Shown here: piece after piece, positions 28,129 to 38,220 of the stretch | Position numbering within the stretch: position 1 is the stretch's first letter | How the letters are laid out: the number at the start of each line of letters is the position of its first letter | Assembly: GCF_019100495.1 (NCBI RefSeq) | Contig: NZ_JAHRVA010000001.1 | Location: forward strand, 124,001 to 188,000 | From: Falsochrobactrum tianjinense | GTDB taxonomy: Bacteria > Pseudomonadota > Alphaproteobacteria > Rhizobiales > Rhizobiaceae | Reading direction: 5' to 3' | Length of the DNA stretch: 64,000 nt | The notes under the pieces: model-generated | Databases searched by the model: none | What the model saw: only the letters and a program-made list of their open reading frames with translations | What the model was told of the DNA's origin: nothing | Position numbers and translations under genes: made by a program

Positions 28129-29010
28129 CTAGCTTTGCAATCGACGGCAGATTTCGTCAAGTTGCTCCAGGGAACTGTAGCGAATCTTTACATCTCCACC
28201 CCGTTCACGGTGATTTATCTCAACCTTCATGCCCGTTACATCCGAAAGCAGCTTTTCAAGCGCTTTGGTGTCGGCATCTTTCTCAACAGGAACGTTCTTG
28301 CCTGACTTTGGCTCCGCACCGCCGCGCGCCTCCGCCTGTGACAGAGCTTCCACCTGCCGAACCGACAGTCCTTCCTTAACGACGCGCTCGGCGAGAGCAG
28401 TCGGGTTCTCCATGGTGATTAGAGTGCGGGCATGACCTGCGGACAAGGCACCATCGGAGATGAAATCCTGCACACGCTGCGGCAGTTTCAGCAGACGCAA
28501 AGTGTTGGCGACATGGCTGCGACTCTTGCCGATCACCTGCGCGAGGTCGTTCTGCGTATATTCGTGATTATCGATAAGCTGTTGATATCCCATCGCTTCT
28601 TCGACAGCATTCAGGTCGGCGCGCTGCACGTTTTCGATAATTGCAATTTCCAGCGCTACGCGATCATCCACATCGCGAACGATAACTGGAATCGTATCCA
28701 CGCCCGCCCGCTGCGACGCGCGCCAGCGGCGCTCACCGGCGATCAGCTCGAAGTGGTCTGGCTGCCCGGGTGCCGGCCGCACGACAATTGGCTGCACCAC
28801 GCCATGTTCACGGATCGATTGCGCCAGGTCTTCCAGCTCCACTTCCGAAAACATGCGGCGCGGGTTGCGCGGATTGCGTGTTACGAACTCGATCGGAACA
28901 TTACGCTCGCTTGAAATCGGAACTTTATGTTCTTCCGCCGGACGGTCGATTTCGCCAATGAGGGCAGCCAGGCCGCGGCCAAGGCGTTTTTTTGAAGGAT
29001 CGTCGTTCAT
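28129..29010 (-). CDS. parB: Chromosome partitioning protein ParB
   Basis: ParB is the CTP-dependent clamp that loads at parS sites and spreads, marking the origin region for segregation. The 293-residue protein has the family parts in order. There is a short N-terminal tail that contacts ParA (KKRLGRGLAALIGE), and the CTPase motif LIAGERRWRASQRAG at about 90-104. The helix-turn-helix (NDLAQVIGKSRSHVANTLRLL, about 148-168) and a C-terminal dimerisation region follow. parS sites lie in rsmG and upstream of mnmE. It is the last gene of the mnmG-rsmG-parA-parB run and ends at the terminator shared with holA. Confidence 0.96.
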   Translation of the reverse strand: MNDDPSKKRLGRGLAALIGEIDRPAEEHKVPISSERNVPIEFVTRNPRNPRRMFSEVELEDLAQSIREHGVVQPIVVRPAPGQPDHFELIAGERRWRASQRAGVDTIPVIVRDVDDRVALEIAIIENVQRADLNAVEEAMGYQQLIDNHEYTQNDLAQVIGKSRSHVANTLRLLKLPQRVQDFISDGALSAGHARTLITMENPTALAERVVKEGLSVRQVEALSQAEARGGAEPKSGKNVPVEKDADTKALEKLLSDVTGMKVEINHRERGGDVKIRYSSLEQLDEICRRLQS

Positions 29011-29076
29011 AGTTCGGCAAATTCCTGCAATTGTTTCGTTAACGAATTGATCAAGATACTAACTCAATACCTTGAT

Positions 29077-29901
29077 TCATGCAGCCTTAAGCTGCCGTTC
29101 GCGCTGGATCACTTCCGATGCGAGTTGCAAATAAGCCTGACTGCCAGCGCATTTCAGGTCGTACAAAATCGCTGGCTTGCCATGCGACGGCGCTTCCGAC
29201 ACCCGCACATTGCGCGGAATAACGGTACGATAGACTTTTTCGCCCATAAAAGCACGCACATCGTCCACCACCTGCGATGCGAGGTTATTACGGCTGTCGA
29301 ACATCGTCAGCACAATACCTTGAATCGTCAGATCGGGATTTATTGTCGAGCGTACCTGATCAACCGTCTGCAAAAGCTGGCTCAGACCTTCAAGCGCAAA
29401 GAATTCGCATTGCAACGGCACCATAACTGAATCTGCTGCTGCCATCGCATTTAATGTCAGCAAATTAAGTGATGGCGGGCAGTCGACGAGAATATAGGAA
29501 AAGCGATCAGCAACCGCTGAATCGAAGCGCAAAGCATCACGCAAGCGCCGCGTACGGTCCGCGGCTTGCGCGATTTCCATTTCAATTCCCAGCAGGTCAA
29601 GGGTAGAGGGCACGATAAACAGATTGGGAACATCCGTCCGCATTGCAGCTTCGGGTACGGAAGCGGCTTGCGTCAACACATCATAAGAAGAAAGCGGGCG
29701 GTCATGTCGGTCTATCCCCAGCCCCGTACTGGCGTTGCCCTGTGGATCGAGATCAACGATCAGCACAGTCTCACCAATGGCTGCGAGCGCAGTGGCCAAA
29801 TTGATGGCCGTCGTGGTCTTGCCAACGCCGCCCTTCTGGTTTGCAATGGTTATGATCCTGGATCTCTTGTTCATTGCCGTCGCCCTGCTCTTCTCTTCCA
29901 T
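29077..29901 (-). CDS. parA: Chromosome partitioning ATPase ParA (Soj-like)
   Basis: ParA is a Walker-type ATPase that binds DNA as a dimer and moves ParB-parS complexes toward the poles. Deviant Walker A is clear (KGGVGKTTTAINLATALA, beginning near residue 24 in this reading), then Walker A' (LIVDLDPQGNAST) and Walker B (YILVDCPPSLN). Two starts are possible: 29901 (274 aa) and 29874 (MNKRSRIITIANQ, 265 aa), and the shorter one matches the usual family N-terminus. It lies 10 bases after the rsmG stop and 66 bases before parB. Confidence 0.96.
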   Translation of the reverse strand: MEEKSRATAMNKRSRIITIANQKGGVGKTTTAINLATALAAIGETVLIVDLDPQGNASTGLGIDRHDRPLSSYDVLTQAASVPEAAMRTDVPNLFIVPSTLDLLGIEMEIAQAADRTRRLRDALRFDSAVADRFSYILVDCPPSLNLLTLNAMAAADSVMVPLQCEFFALEGLSQLLQTVDQVRSTINPDLTIQGIVLTMFDSRNNLASQVVDDVRAFMGEKVYRTVIPRNVRVSEAPSHGKPAILYDLKCAGSQAYLQLASEVIQRERQLKAA

Positions 29902-29911
29902 CTATCCGCTA

Positions 29912-30553
29912 CTAATCTGCCGCTCGCCGCAGATTGCTGATTTCGAGTATGACCGAAGCCGGATCAATGGCACTTTGATGTTGTACCAGATCAAAACTCC
30001 AGCCGACACGGCTTTCATCGATTTCCCTCTGGTAATCCCGACCTTTTTGAAAAAGCGCTCTGGAACCGCTAGTCAGCCATGGTTCTGCCAGCCTGAAAAG
30101 GTCGTTCAGCGAAGCCAGAGCGCGCGCAGTCACGATCTCTGGTGTCTCGATTTTACCCCACATCGCTTCGATGCGGGCTGAATGCACACGGGCAGGAACG
30201 TCCAGATGCCCGGTTGCGGTACGCAAAAAAGCAGCCTTTTTGCCCGCGCTTTCAACCAGATCAATTGATGCGCCCGACACTTCTTTCAGAAAACAGGCCG
30301 TCACAATGCCCGGAAATCCTCCACCAGAACCGAGATCGAGCCAGTGCGAGGCGTGAGACGCCAGCGGAAAAATCTGCGCGCTATCAAGAATATGGCGGTT
30401 CCACAGGTCAACCAGCGTCGATGGCGAAGCCAGATTTATTGCTTTGGACCACTTATGGAACAGCGCTTCGAACGCAATCAGCCGCTCTGTTGTTTCACGT
30501 GAAACAGACGGAACCACGGAACGCAAGCTTTCAAACCGGCTATCCACACTCAT
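29912..30553 (-). CDS. rsmG: 16S rRNA (guanine(527)-N7)-methyltransferase RsmG
   Basis: RsmG (GidB) methylates G527 of 16S rRNA using S-adenosylmethionine. The 213-residue protein has the family opening ([22 protein letters not shown]), [11 protein letters not shown], and the SAM-binding motif [14 protein letters not shown] at about 68-81, followed by a [11 protein letters not shown] segment. Its start overlaps the mnmG stop by four bases (ATGA). Codons around residues 16-20 (SVSRETTE) coincide with a perfect parS site, which is why this stretch is conserved at the base level as well as the protein level. Confidence 0.95.
   Translation of the reverse strand: MSVDSRFESLRSVVPSVSRETTERLIAFEALFHKWSKAINLASPSTLVDLWNRHILDSAQIFPLASHASHWLDLGSGGGFPGIVTACFLKEVSGASIDLVESAGKKAAFLRTATGHLDVPARVHSARIEAMWGKIETPEIVTARALASLNDLFRLAEPWLTSGSRALFQKGRDYQREIDESRVGWSFDLVQHQSAIDPASVILEISNLRRAAD
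30491..30506. promoter_or_regulatory. parS site 1 (inside rsmG)
   Basis: TGTTTCACGTGAAACA, a perfect 16-bp palindrome matching the chromosomal parS consensus. It lies within the rsmG coding sequence and reads VSRET on the coding strand. Confidence 0.93.
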
Positions 30554-32466
30554 GCGGCACCCTTATCGGCAAGCTCTACAACAGCACGTTCGCGCGCACC
30601 ATGCTTTCTTATCTGTGCAATCAGCAACGCCAACGCCGCCGGTGTCATTCCATCCACCCTCTGCGCTTCCGCGATAGTTTCCGGTCGCCGTTGCTGGAGC
30701 TTCTGCTTGAGCTCATTCGACAGGCCAGAAATTGCCTCAAAATCTAGAGCCGCAGGTATAAGCAACCGTTCCTCGCGCTCCATAACCGCAATATCATTCT
30801 GTTGGCGATCCATATAGACGGCATATTGTGCCTCGATTTCAAGCGCTTCGCGTGTCATCAGATCGATTCCCGCCAGTTCTGGCCAGATATTGGCTAACTG
30901 GCCCAGATCAATATTCGGGTAGGACAAAAGCTCATAAGCCGAGCGGCGAACTCCGTCATGATTGAGATGCAAATCGTAGCGGCTCGCAAGATTGGGGGTA
31001 ATTGACAATTCCTGACTCAGCGCACGAGCCGCTGCCAGCGCACCTTGCCTCGCAGAAAAACGCTCGCGGCGTTCGTTACCCAATATACCCCATTCATCGG
31101 CAAGTGGCGTCAGGCGCTGATCGGCATTATCAGCGCGCAGCGACAGGCGAAATTCCGCACGCGACGTAAACATACGATAAGGTTCGCTGACGCCACGCGA
31201 TGTCAGGTCATCAACCATAACACCGATATAGGCTTCCGTGCGCTGGATGATTACCGGCTCACTGCCCCCTGCCCGTCGCGCCGCGTTCAGCCCGGCAAGC
31301 AATCCTTGCGCACCCGCTTCTTCATAACCTGTGGTGCCATTGATCTGACCGGCAAGAAACAGGCCCATGATCCGGCGGGTTTCCAGGCTGCGCTTCAATT
31401 CGCGCGGATCGATGAAATCATACTCAATCGCATAACCTGGCTGCAACATGGCTGCCGTCTCCAGGCCAGGGATAGTCTTGAGAATAGCAAGCTGAACATC
31501 TTCCGGCAAAGACGTGGAAATACCGTTGGGATAGATCGTATCGTCGTCCAGCCCTTCCGGCTCCAGAAAAATCTGGTGGCTATCTCGATCGGCAAATTTG
31601 ACGATCTTGTCTTCCACAGAGGGGCAGTATCGTGGCCCGATGCCTTCAATTGAACCGGAATACATCGCGGAGCGATGCAGATTTGCCCGGATGATGTCAT
31701 GGGTCTTCAAGCTGGTATGCGTAATGCCGCAATTGATTTGCGGAGTCGTGATCTTATCCGTCATAAGCGAGAAGGGTATCGGATTTTCGTCGGCTGACTG
31801 CATATTCAGACCTTGCCAATCGATGGTACGGCCATCCAGGCGGGGCGGTGTGCCGGTTTTGAGACGCCCAACAGCAAAACCCAGCACCCTTAGCGTATCA
31901 GACAGGCCCAGGGCAGGCTTCTCGCCCATGCGGCCAGCCGGAATTTTCTTCTCTCCGATATGAATAAGGCCATTTAGGAATGTGCCGGTCGTCAGAACTA
32001 CGGATGCACAGGCAAGCTCTCGTCCGTCTGCGAGAACAACACCGGTAATGCGCCCATCGGTTACGCAAATATCCGCTGCGCCTCCTTCAACCACGGTGAG
32101 ATTGTCCTGTTCGGCAATCAATTCCTGCATGGCGAGCCGATAAAGCTTGCGGTCTGCCTGCGTGCGAGGTCCGCGGACCGCAGGACCTTTGCGTCGATTA
32201 AGCAATCGAAACTGGATGCCGGCTTTATCGGCTACACGGCCCATCAAACCGTCAAGTGCATCGATCTCACGAACGAGATGCCCCTTCCCTAATCCGCCAA
32301 TCGCCGGATTGCAGGACATAACGCCGATCGTGTCAAATCTATGCGTCAGCAAGGCCGTGCGCGCGCCAGTGCGCGCCGCAGCTGCAGCCGCTTCACAACC
32401 AGCATGGCCGCCACCGATGACGATGACGTCATAGGCCATAGCTTCGGCAGAACTTAGAGGGTTCAT
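30550..32466 (-). CDS. mnmG: tRNA uridine 5-carboxymethylaminomethyl modification enzyme MnmG (GidA)
   Basis: MnmG with MnmE adds the carboxymethylaminomethyl group at U34 of certain tRNAs, using FAD, NADH and folate. The 638-residue product starts with an FAD Rossmann motif ([16 protein letters not shown]), has [22 protein letters not shown] and the [13 protein letters not shown] segment, and ends with the helical MnmE-binding domain. The ATG at 32466 has GGA nearby; a start at 32439 ([11 protein letters not shown]) is possible and would remove nine residues. The operon continues with rsmG, parA and parB. It is separated from mnmE by 230 bases holding two parS sites. Confidence 0.96.
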   Translation of the reverse strand: MNPLSSAEAMAYDVIVIGGGHAGCEAAAAAARTGARTALLTHRFDTIGVMSCNPAIGGLGKGHLVREIDALDGLMGRVADKAGIQFRLLNRRKGPAVRGPRTQADRKLYRLAMQELIAEQDNLTVVEGGAADICVTDGRITGVVLADGRELACASVVLTTGTFLNGLIHIGEKKIPAGRMGEKPALGLSDTLRVLGFAVGRLKTGTPPRLDGRTIDWQGLNMQSADENPIPFSLMTDKITTPQINCGITHTSLKTHDIIRANLHRSAMYSGSIEGIGPRYCPSVEDKIVKFADRDSHQIFLEPEGLDDDTIYPNGISTSLPEDVQLAILKTIPGLETAAMLQPGYAIEYDFIDPRELKRSLETRRIMGLFLAGQINGTTGYEEAGAQGLLAGLNAARRAGGSEPVIIQRTEAYIGVMVDDLTSRGVSEPYRMFTSRAEFRLSLRADNADQRLTPLADEWGILGNERRERFSARQGALAAARALSQELSITPNLASRYDLHLNHDGVRRSAYELLSYPNIDLGQLANIWPELAGIDLMTREALEIEAQYAVYMDRQQNDIAVMEREERLLIPAALDFEAISGLSNELKQKLQQRRPETIAEAQRVDGMTPAALALLIAQIRKHGARERAVVELADKGAA

Positions 32467-32637
32467 CCTGATACAATCCGAATCCGTTTCTGAAAGCGTC
32501 TCTTTGCCACGAATATGCCCGTAACGGAAGGAAAAACTATGGGGCAGAGATCAACTCTTGGATAGGCGTGTCTATCCCATGAAGGGTAGACTCATGGATG
32601 CTAAAGGGAGTCAATATCATACAACGGATTCCACAGA

Positions 32638-32653
32638 TGTTTCACGTGAAACA
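32638..32653. promoter_or_regulatory. parS site 2 (mnmE-mnmG intergenic)
   Basis: TGTTTCACGTGAAACA, identical to the rsmG site. It is placed between mnmG and mnmE, 2.1 kb from site 1. Confidence 0.92.
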
Positions 32654-32683
32654 ATCAGGTATTGATAGTCGCCTTTAGGCGTG

Positions 32684-32699
32684 TGTTTCACGTGAATCA
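32684..32699. promoter_or_regulatory. parS-like site 3 (at the 3' end of mnmE)
   Basis: TGTTTCACGTGAATCA, one mismatch from the parS consensus. It overlaps the last codon of mnmE and starts 31 bases after site 2, so ParB may load at a closely spaced pair. Confidence 0.8.
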
Positions 32700-34028
32700 T
32701 TTACCTATACAGTACTGCGAGAAGATAACATCCAATATTTCTTCTACGTCGACGTCGCCGGTGATGCGGCCCAGATACTGTGAGGCGCGGCGCATATTCT
32801 CGGCGCGTAATTCCAAAGGCATATCATCGCGCTCAGCTGCTATCTCAATCTCCGAGATTGTTGATTGCAGAAGGTTGATGTGGCGTTGACGCGTGGGAAC
32901 GGCATCATTGATTTGCCCGATGCGGTTTTCGGCGAAAACCTGTAGTGCCTCAAGAAATTCATCGAGGCTCTCACCAGTTTTAGTAGATATCCGATATTGC
33001 CATTCTCCTGCCCTCTTATTATCGAGGTCTCTTTTCGTTCCGATTGTCCATATTTCCGCTCTGATCTCCTCATCGAGAGAGACAGTAATGGGTAACTGCA
33101 TATCTTCCAGCAGTAAAACCAGATCAGCCTCGGCTGCGCGCTCAAGGGCGCGCTCAATTCCTATTTTTTCGACTGTGCTGCTTGCCTCGCGGAGGCCCGC
33201 CGTATCCGTAACATAGACCGGGATGCCGCCGAGATTGAGTTTGACTTCCAGAAGATCGCGCGTCGTACCCGCTTCTTCCGAAATAATTGCAACTTCGCGA
33301 CCGGCAAGAAAATTGAGCAAGCTGGATTTCCCGGCATTGGGTGCGCCGGCAATGACAACATGCAGCCCGTCACGCAGCATCGCTGCCCGCTTTCCGCTTT
33401 CTATATGGCGGGAAATTTCCGCTTTAAGGAGTTTTAGCTCATCCCATACCTGCCCGGACACAGAACCAGGCACGTCGCTTTCATCAGAAAAATCAAGCTC
33501 CGCTTCGATAAGTGCGCGTGCTCGCACGAGACGTTGTCGCCATTGCGTATAAAGCTGGCGCTGTGAGCCAGATGCCACCTGCAAAGCAAGGCGGCGCTGG
33601 CCTTCCGTCTCGGCGGCAATGAGATCGGCCAGTCCTTCGGCAATAGTCAGATCCATTTTCCCATTGGTGAAAGCGCGACGCGTGAATTCACCCGCTTCTG
33701 CTATCCGGCAATAAGGAAAGCCGTGCAGCTCCTCTAACAGCTTTTCAACCACCGCCACACCGCCATGCAGATGAAATTCCGCACAATCCTCCCCGGTAAA
33801 GCTGTGCGGGCCCGGAAAATACAGAGCAAGGCCACGGTCAATCGGATCGCCATTACGGCAGCGGAATGTCTTATAGGCCGCAAAACGTGCATGGATGGAT
33901 GAGCCGATGATTGTTTCGAGTACGAATCGAACTTGCGGCCCGGATATGCGCACCACCGCAACGCCCGATGGTAAACGTCCACTCGACAGGGCAAATATGG
34001 TATCGTGAAAAGCCTCACGCTCGCTCAT
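32697..34028 (-). CDS. mnmE: tRNA modification GTPase MnmE (TrmE)
   Basis: MnmE is the GTPase partner of MnmG in U34 tRNA modification. The 443-residue protein has an N-terminal folate-binding domain (about 1-115), helical segments and an inserted G domain with Walker A GAPNAGKSS. The G2/switch region GTTRD and DTAGLRE follow. It ends CIGK, the expected C-terminal motif with the essential cysteine. It is longer by few or no residues than the family norm, so it is intact. The stop lies next to two parS sites. It faces away from the YyaL-like gene, 74 bases apart. Confidence 0.95.
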   Translation of the reverse strand: MSEREAFHDTIFALSSGRLPSGVAVVRISGPQVRFVLETIIGSSIHARFAAYKTFRCRNGDPIDRGLALYFPGPHSFTGEDCAEFHLHGGVAVVEKLLEELHGFPYCRIAEAGEFTRRAFTNGKMDLTIAEGLADLIAAETEGQRRLALQVASGSQRQLYTQWRQRLVRARALIEAELDFSDESDVPGSVSGQVWDELKLLKAEISRHIESGKRAAMLRDGLHVVIAGAPNAGKSSLLNFLAGREVAIISEEAGTTRDLLEVKLNLGGIPVYVTDTAGLREASSTVEKIGIERALERAAEADLVLLLEDMQLPITVSLDEEIRAEIWTIGTKRDLDNKRAGEWQYRISTKTGESLDEFLEALQVFAENRIGQINDAVPTRQRHINLLQSTISEIEIAAERDDMPLELRAENMRRASQYLGRITGDVDVEEILDVIFSQYCIGK

Positions 34029-34102
34029 TTGATTTATCGTCCTATATTCATCCTATACTCACTTTGACTGCATATTGATTCAGGACAGGAAAGAAAAGGC
34101 TC

Positions 34103-36118
34103 ATGACCTATCTAAGCCGTAACCGCCTTGCCAATGAGCCAAGCGCCTATCTGCGTCAGCATGCCGATAATCCTGTCCATTGGCAGCCTTGGGGACGCAA
34201 AGCGCTTGATGCAGCGCAGGAACTCAATCGACCGATCATGCTGTCCATCGGCTATGCAGCCTGCCACTGGTGCCATGTCATGGCCCACGAATCTTTCGAG
34301 GATGAGGATGTGGCAGCAGTCATGAACAACCTCTTCATCAATGTGAAAGTGGATCGTGAGGAAAGGCCAGATATCGACCAGATTTATATGGCCGCGCTTG
34401 GTGCGATGAGACAGCAGGGAGGCTGGCCGCTCACAATGTTCCTGCGGCCTGACGGCAAACCCTTCTGGGGCGGCACATATTTCCCGCGCCATTCACGCCA
34501 TAACATACCCGGATTTGTCGATGTGCTCCATGCCATCAATAATCTCTGGCAGAAGGATAAAGAGAAAATTAACCATAATGCGGAGGTGGTTTTCAGCCAT
34601 CTGGAAGCGCGGCTCGCAGCTCAAAGCAAGGCAGGCCAGAACGAGATCGAACATTTCAACCAGATCGCAACGCGTATTCACAGCCTCTTCGATCCTGTTC
34701 GCGGCGGCATTGACGGCGCACCGAAATTCCCAAATGTGCCCTTCATGGACGCACTCTGGCTCTCCTGGCTCTATAATGGCGATGCGGCGCACCGCGACAT
34801 GTTCCTTCAGTCACTGAAAACCATGTTGCAGGGCGGCATATATGATCACCTGGGTGGCGGACTATGCCGTTACAGCACGGATGCCGACTGGCTGGTGCCG
34901 CATTTCGAAAAAATGCTTTATGACAATGCGCAAATGATCCGTCATGCCAATTGGGCTTATGGCCAGACTCAGGATAGTTTGTTTCGCATCCGAATCGAGG
35001 AGACCATTGGCTGGATGGTTCGGGAATTGCGTCTTTCAGATGGAAGTTTCGCTTCCAGTCTCGATGCCGATAGCGAAGGCGAGGAAGGAAAATTCTATAT
35101 CTGGTCGAAAGCGGAGATTGACGCGATTCTCGGCGATAAGGCGCAAGCTTTCAATAGCTATTACGGAGCGAAGCAGGAGGGTAACTGGGAAGGTAAAAAC
35201 ATTCTCAACCGGCTTCATGCGGTGCCGGTGCAGGAACCGGCAGAGTTTCCCGATTCCATTGCCAGCACCAGAACGCTTCTGCTTAATCACCGCGAAAAAC
35301 GCGTGCGTCCCAGTCGCGACGAAAAAGCTTTGACCGACTGGAATGCGCTCGCTATCCGAGCGCTGGCCGAAGCCGGACGGAGCTTTGGCCGCACAGACTG
35401 GATTGATTATGCTTTGCACGCCTATCGTTCTATAGTTTCGACATTTCACGATGGCCGCATCGCTCATTGCCGTATGGGCGAAAGCCTGCTCTATCCTGCG
35501 CTTTCGACCGACTATGCGGGTATGATCAATGCCGCACTTTCGCTTTACGAAGCAACCACGGATAAAACCTTCATCGATGATGCTATTGCCTATAAGAACG
35601 CGCTGGATGACGCCCATCGCGATGCATCAGGCAATTACCGGCTCTCGGCACTTGATGCCGACGATGTGATCCTGCATAGCTATGGCGATTATGACGAGGC
35701 CATCCCCAGCGCCACCAGCCAGATAATCGAAGCTTTTTCGCGCCTGTTTCTCGCCACAGGCACTATGGAGCTTTACCACAAGACCGAGAAACTGATCGAG
35801 CAGGCGCTGGGTCGCGCGCTTGTGCAGCAATATGGCCAGATCGGCATATTGAACGCAGCGCGCATCGCAGCCGAACCGCTTTCACTGGTAATTGCCACTG
35901 AAAACAAAGGCGGAGAACTTGTTTCGTTGGCGAATCAAACCCCTGATCCGAGGCGGATAGATAAGATTATCCTGTTTGAACCGGGCCGGACAGTGGAACT
36001 CCCGACGGGAGGAACCACCCATACCCAAAATCCAGCCGCCTGGCTTTGCAAAGGACAGGTCTGCCTGTCGCCGGTGGAAAATGCACAGGCATTGAAAATT
36101 CTTCTTGCCGGAAATTAA
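34103..36118 (+). CDS. Thioredoxin-domain protein of the YyaL/DUF255 family
   Basis: A 671-residue protein with an N-terminal thioredoxin-like domain (about 1-170). The signature opening is NRLANEPSAYLRQHADNPVHW and the redox-type motif is CHWCHVM at about residues 54-60. The rest (about 200-600) is an alpha/alpha-barrel region like that of glycoside hydrolases, as in the spermatogenesis-associated protein 20 family. It may act as a disulfide or sugar-related enzyme, but no activity is established. It is the only plus-strand gene between holA and the candidate origin. A strong bidirectional terminator separates it from rho. Confidence 0.9.
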   Translation: MTYLSRNRLANEPSAYLRQHADNPVHWQPWGRKALDAAQELNRPIMLSIGYAACHWCHVMAHESFEDEDVAAVMNNLFINVKVDREERPDIDQIYMAALGAMRQQGGWPLTMFLRPDGKPFWGGTYFPRHSRHNIPGFVDVLHAINNLWQKDKEKINHNAEVVFSHLEARLAAQSKAGQNEIEHFNQIATRIHSLFDPVRGGIDGAPKFPNVPFMDALWLSWLYNGDAAHRDMFLQSLKTMLQGGIYDHLGGGLCRYSTDADWLVPHFEKMLYDNAQMIRHANWAYGQTQDSLFRIRIEETIGWMVRELRLSDGSFASSLDADSEGEEGKFYIWSKAEIDAILGDKAQAFNSYYGAKQEGNWEGKNILNRLHAVPVQEPAEFPDSIASTRTLLLNHREKRVRPSRDEKALTDWNALAIRALAEAGRSFGRTDWIDYALHAYRSIVSTFHDGRIAHCRMGESLLYPALSTDYAGMINAALSLYEATTDKTFIDDAIAYKNALDDAHRDASGNYRLSALDADDVILHSYGDYDEAIPSATSQIIEAFSRLFLATGTMELYHKTEKLIEQALGRALVQQYGQIGILNAARIAAEPLSLVIATENKGGELVSLANQTPDPRRIDKIILFEPGRTVELPTGGTTHTQNPAAWLCKGQVCLSPVENAQALKILLAGN

Positions 36119-36128
36119 CCCCTGAAAC

Positions 36129-36163
36129 AAAACGCCGCGTTGAACTATCAACGCGGCGTTTTT
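36129..36163. terminator. Bidirectional terminator between the YyaL-like gene and rho
   Basis: A 15-bp perfect stem (AAAACGCCGCGTTGA / TCAACGCGGCGTTTT) with a 4-base loop. A- and T-runs on either side suit both converging genes. Confidence 0.95.
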
Positions 36164-36187
36164 GAATAGATCGGGAATTCAGCAGAA

Positions 36188-37453
36188 TTACGTATTCATC
36201 GAATCGAAGAATTCGCTGTTGCTCTTGGTCTGTTTGAGCTTGTCGATGAGGAATTCGATCGCATCGGTCGTACCCATCGGCGCAAGAATACGGCGCAGCA
36301 CGAAGATTTTCTGAAGATCGGCGCGCGGAACCAGCAGGTCTTCCTTACGCGTCCCAGACTTGAGAATATCCATGGACGGGAAGATACGCTTGTCGGCCAC
36401 CTTGCGGTCGAGCACGATTTCGGAGTTGCCGGTGCCCTTGAATTCTTCAAAGATCACTTCATCCATACGCGATCCGGTATCGATCAGTGCGGTCGCGATG
36501 ATGGTGAGCGATCCGCCTTCTTCGATATTGCGTGCAGCACCGAAGAAGCGCTTGGGGCGCTGCAAGGCGTTGGCGTCGACACCGCCGGTCAGAACCTTGC
36601 CCGATGACGGCACAACCGTATTATAGGCGCGGCCCAGGCGGGTGATCGAGTCGAGAAGAATGACGACATCACGACCATGCTCTACCAGGCGTTTGGCCTT
36701 TTCGATGACCATTTCCGCCACCTGAACGTGACGTGATGCCGGCTCGTCAAAGGTCGAGGAAATCACTTCGCCTTTCACCGAGCGCTGCATATCCGTCACT
36801 TCTTCCGGGCGTTCGTCGATCAGAAGCACGATCAGATAGCATTCAGGATGATTGGCCGTGATCGAATGGGCGATATTCTGCAACAGAACGGTCTTACCCG
36901 TGCGCGGTGGAGCCACGATCAACCCGCGCTGGCCCTTGCCAAGCGGCGCAACCAGATCGATGACACGCGCAGAAAGATCCTTCGAGGTCGGAACTTCCAG
37001 TTCCATTTTGAAGCGCTCATTCGGATAAAGCGGCGTCAGATTGTCGAAATGGACCTTATGGCGGATTTTTTCCGGGTCTTCAAAATTGATCGAATTGACC
37101 TTGAGCAGCGCGAAATAACGCTCCCCTTCCTTGGGGCCGCGAATAGGGCCTTCGACCGTATCGCCAGTTTTCAGCGAGAAACGGCGCAATTGCGACGGAG
37201 AAATATAAATATCGTCAGGGCCTGGCAGATAATTGGCATCCGCCGAGCGCAGGAAGCCAAAACCATCCTGCAACACTTCAACCACACCTTCGCCGATAAT
37301 TTCGACGTCCTGCGCGGCAAGCTTCTTGAGGATCGCGAACATCAGTTCCTGCTTGCGCATAGCGCTCGCATTTTCGACCTCAAGCGTTTCGGCGAAAGCC
37401 AGAAGCTCGACCGGCGTCTTGTTCTTGAGTTCTTGTAGTTTCATTTCCTGCAT
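36188..37453 (-). CDS. rho: Transcription termination factor Rho
   Basis: Rho is a hexameric RNA-dependent ATPase that ends transcription at C-rich unstructured RNA. The 421-residue protein has the N-terminal Rho_N ([18 protein letters not shown]), the S1/cold-shock RNA-binding fold ([24 protein letters not shown]) and the ATPase domain. Visible motifs there are Walker A ([12 protein letters not shown]), Walker B ([16 protein letters not shown]), the Q-loop and the R-loop region. ATG at 37453 or the internal ATG at 37441 (MKLQELK) may serve. It converges on the YyaL-like gene across a terminator and precedes hemJ by about 230 bases. Confidence 0.97.
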   Translation of the reverse strand: MQEMKLQELKNKTPVELLAFAETLEVENASAMRKQELMFAILKKLAAQDVEIIGEGVVEVLQDGFGFLRSADANYLPGPDDIYISPSQLRRFSLKTGDTVEGPIRGPKEGERYFALLKVNSINFEDPEKIRHKVHFDNLTPLYPNERFKMELEVPTSKDLSARVIDLVAPLGKGQRGLIVAPPRTGKTVLLQNIAHSITANHPECYLIVLLIDERPEEVTDMQRSVKGEVISSTFDEPASRHVQVAEMVIEKAKRLVEHGRDVVILLDSITRLGRAYNTVVPSSGKVLTGGVDANALQRPKRFFGAARNIEEGGSLTIIATALIDTGSRMDEVIFEEFKGTGNSEIVLDRKVADKRIFPSMDILKSGTRKEDLLVPRADLQKIFVLRRILAPMGTTDAIEFLIDKLKQTKSNSEFFDSMNT

Positions 37454-37680
37454 GGGCGAGGAGCTCTTTTAAAATATAAGGAGAAAATGCAGTGGTTCGG
37501 AAAGGTGGTCACTGACGTGACCGGCATCGAAGGCCTGCTATCATGATGGGAAGAGAACGCTTTCATACCGATTCACGGTAAGAAGAGCAAGTATCAGTTA
37601 GTGATTGCCAAAAAAATCCGCAATAGGCAATTGGTAGAAACCCGGAAAAAATCCGGATTCCTTTTTCATTGACTTAATTA

Positions 37681-38220
37681 TCAGAAGGGCTTCACGATCA
37701 CCAGAACGACAATCAGGATCATGAGAACGGTTGGTATCTCATTGACGATACGCCAATGCCGGGCCGATTTGATGTTGCGGTCTTCCGCGAAAAGCCGTGT
37801 GGCTTTCGAAAGATAACCGTGCAAACCGGACATGAGCACGACAAGCAGAAGCTTGGCATGCAGCCAACCGCCCTTGAAGCCGAAAATCTCCCACGCCATC
37901 CACAGGCCGGCAATCCAGCTTACTGCCATGGCCGGATTGATGATGAAACGCAGCAAACGCTGTTCCATAACCTTAAAAGTCTCGGATGCTTCCGATCCAG
38001 GCTGGGCTGCGCAGTGATAAACGAAAAGGCGCGGCAGATAGAGCATCCCTGCCATCCATGAGATGATGGCGATCACATGCAACGCCTTGACCCACGGATA
38101 GGCGCTGGCTGGATTCACATAAAACAATGCCCATACGCCCAGCACGACGACAAGAAGGCTGATAATTGTCCGGACCAGAACAGCCTTCCCGCTATTCTCG
38201 TTGCTCTGTATACTCATCAT
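37681..38220 (-). CDS. hemJ: Protoporphyrinogen IX oxidase HemJ
   Basis: HemJ is an integral membrane protein that oxidises protoporphyrinogen IX to protoporphyrin IX in haem synthesis; it replaces HemG or HemY in most alphaproteobacteria. The 179-residue product has four to five hydrophobic segments. The family segment [29 protein letters not shown] carries the conserved His near residue 48, and [20 protein letters not shown] carries a second His pair. Its start overlaps the hemE stop (ATGA), and the two genes are adjacent haem steps (HemE, then HemJ later). It was formerly annotated as a UPF0093 or CopD-like protein. Confidence 0.92.
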   Translation of the reverse strand: MMSIQSNENSGKAVLVRTIISLLVVVLGVWALFYVNPASAYPWVKALHVIAIISWMAGMLYLPRLFVYHCAAQPGSEASETFKVMEQRLLRFIINPAMAVSWIAGLWMAWEIFGFKGGWLHAKLLLVVLMSGLHGYLSKATRLFAEDRNIKSARHWRIVNEIPTVLMILIVVLVIVKPF

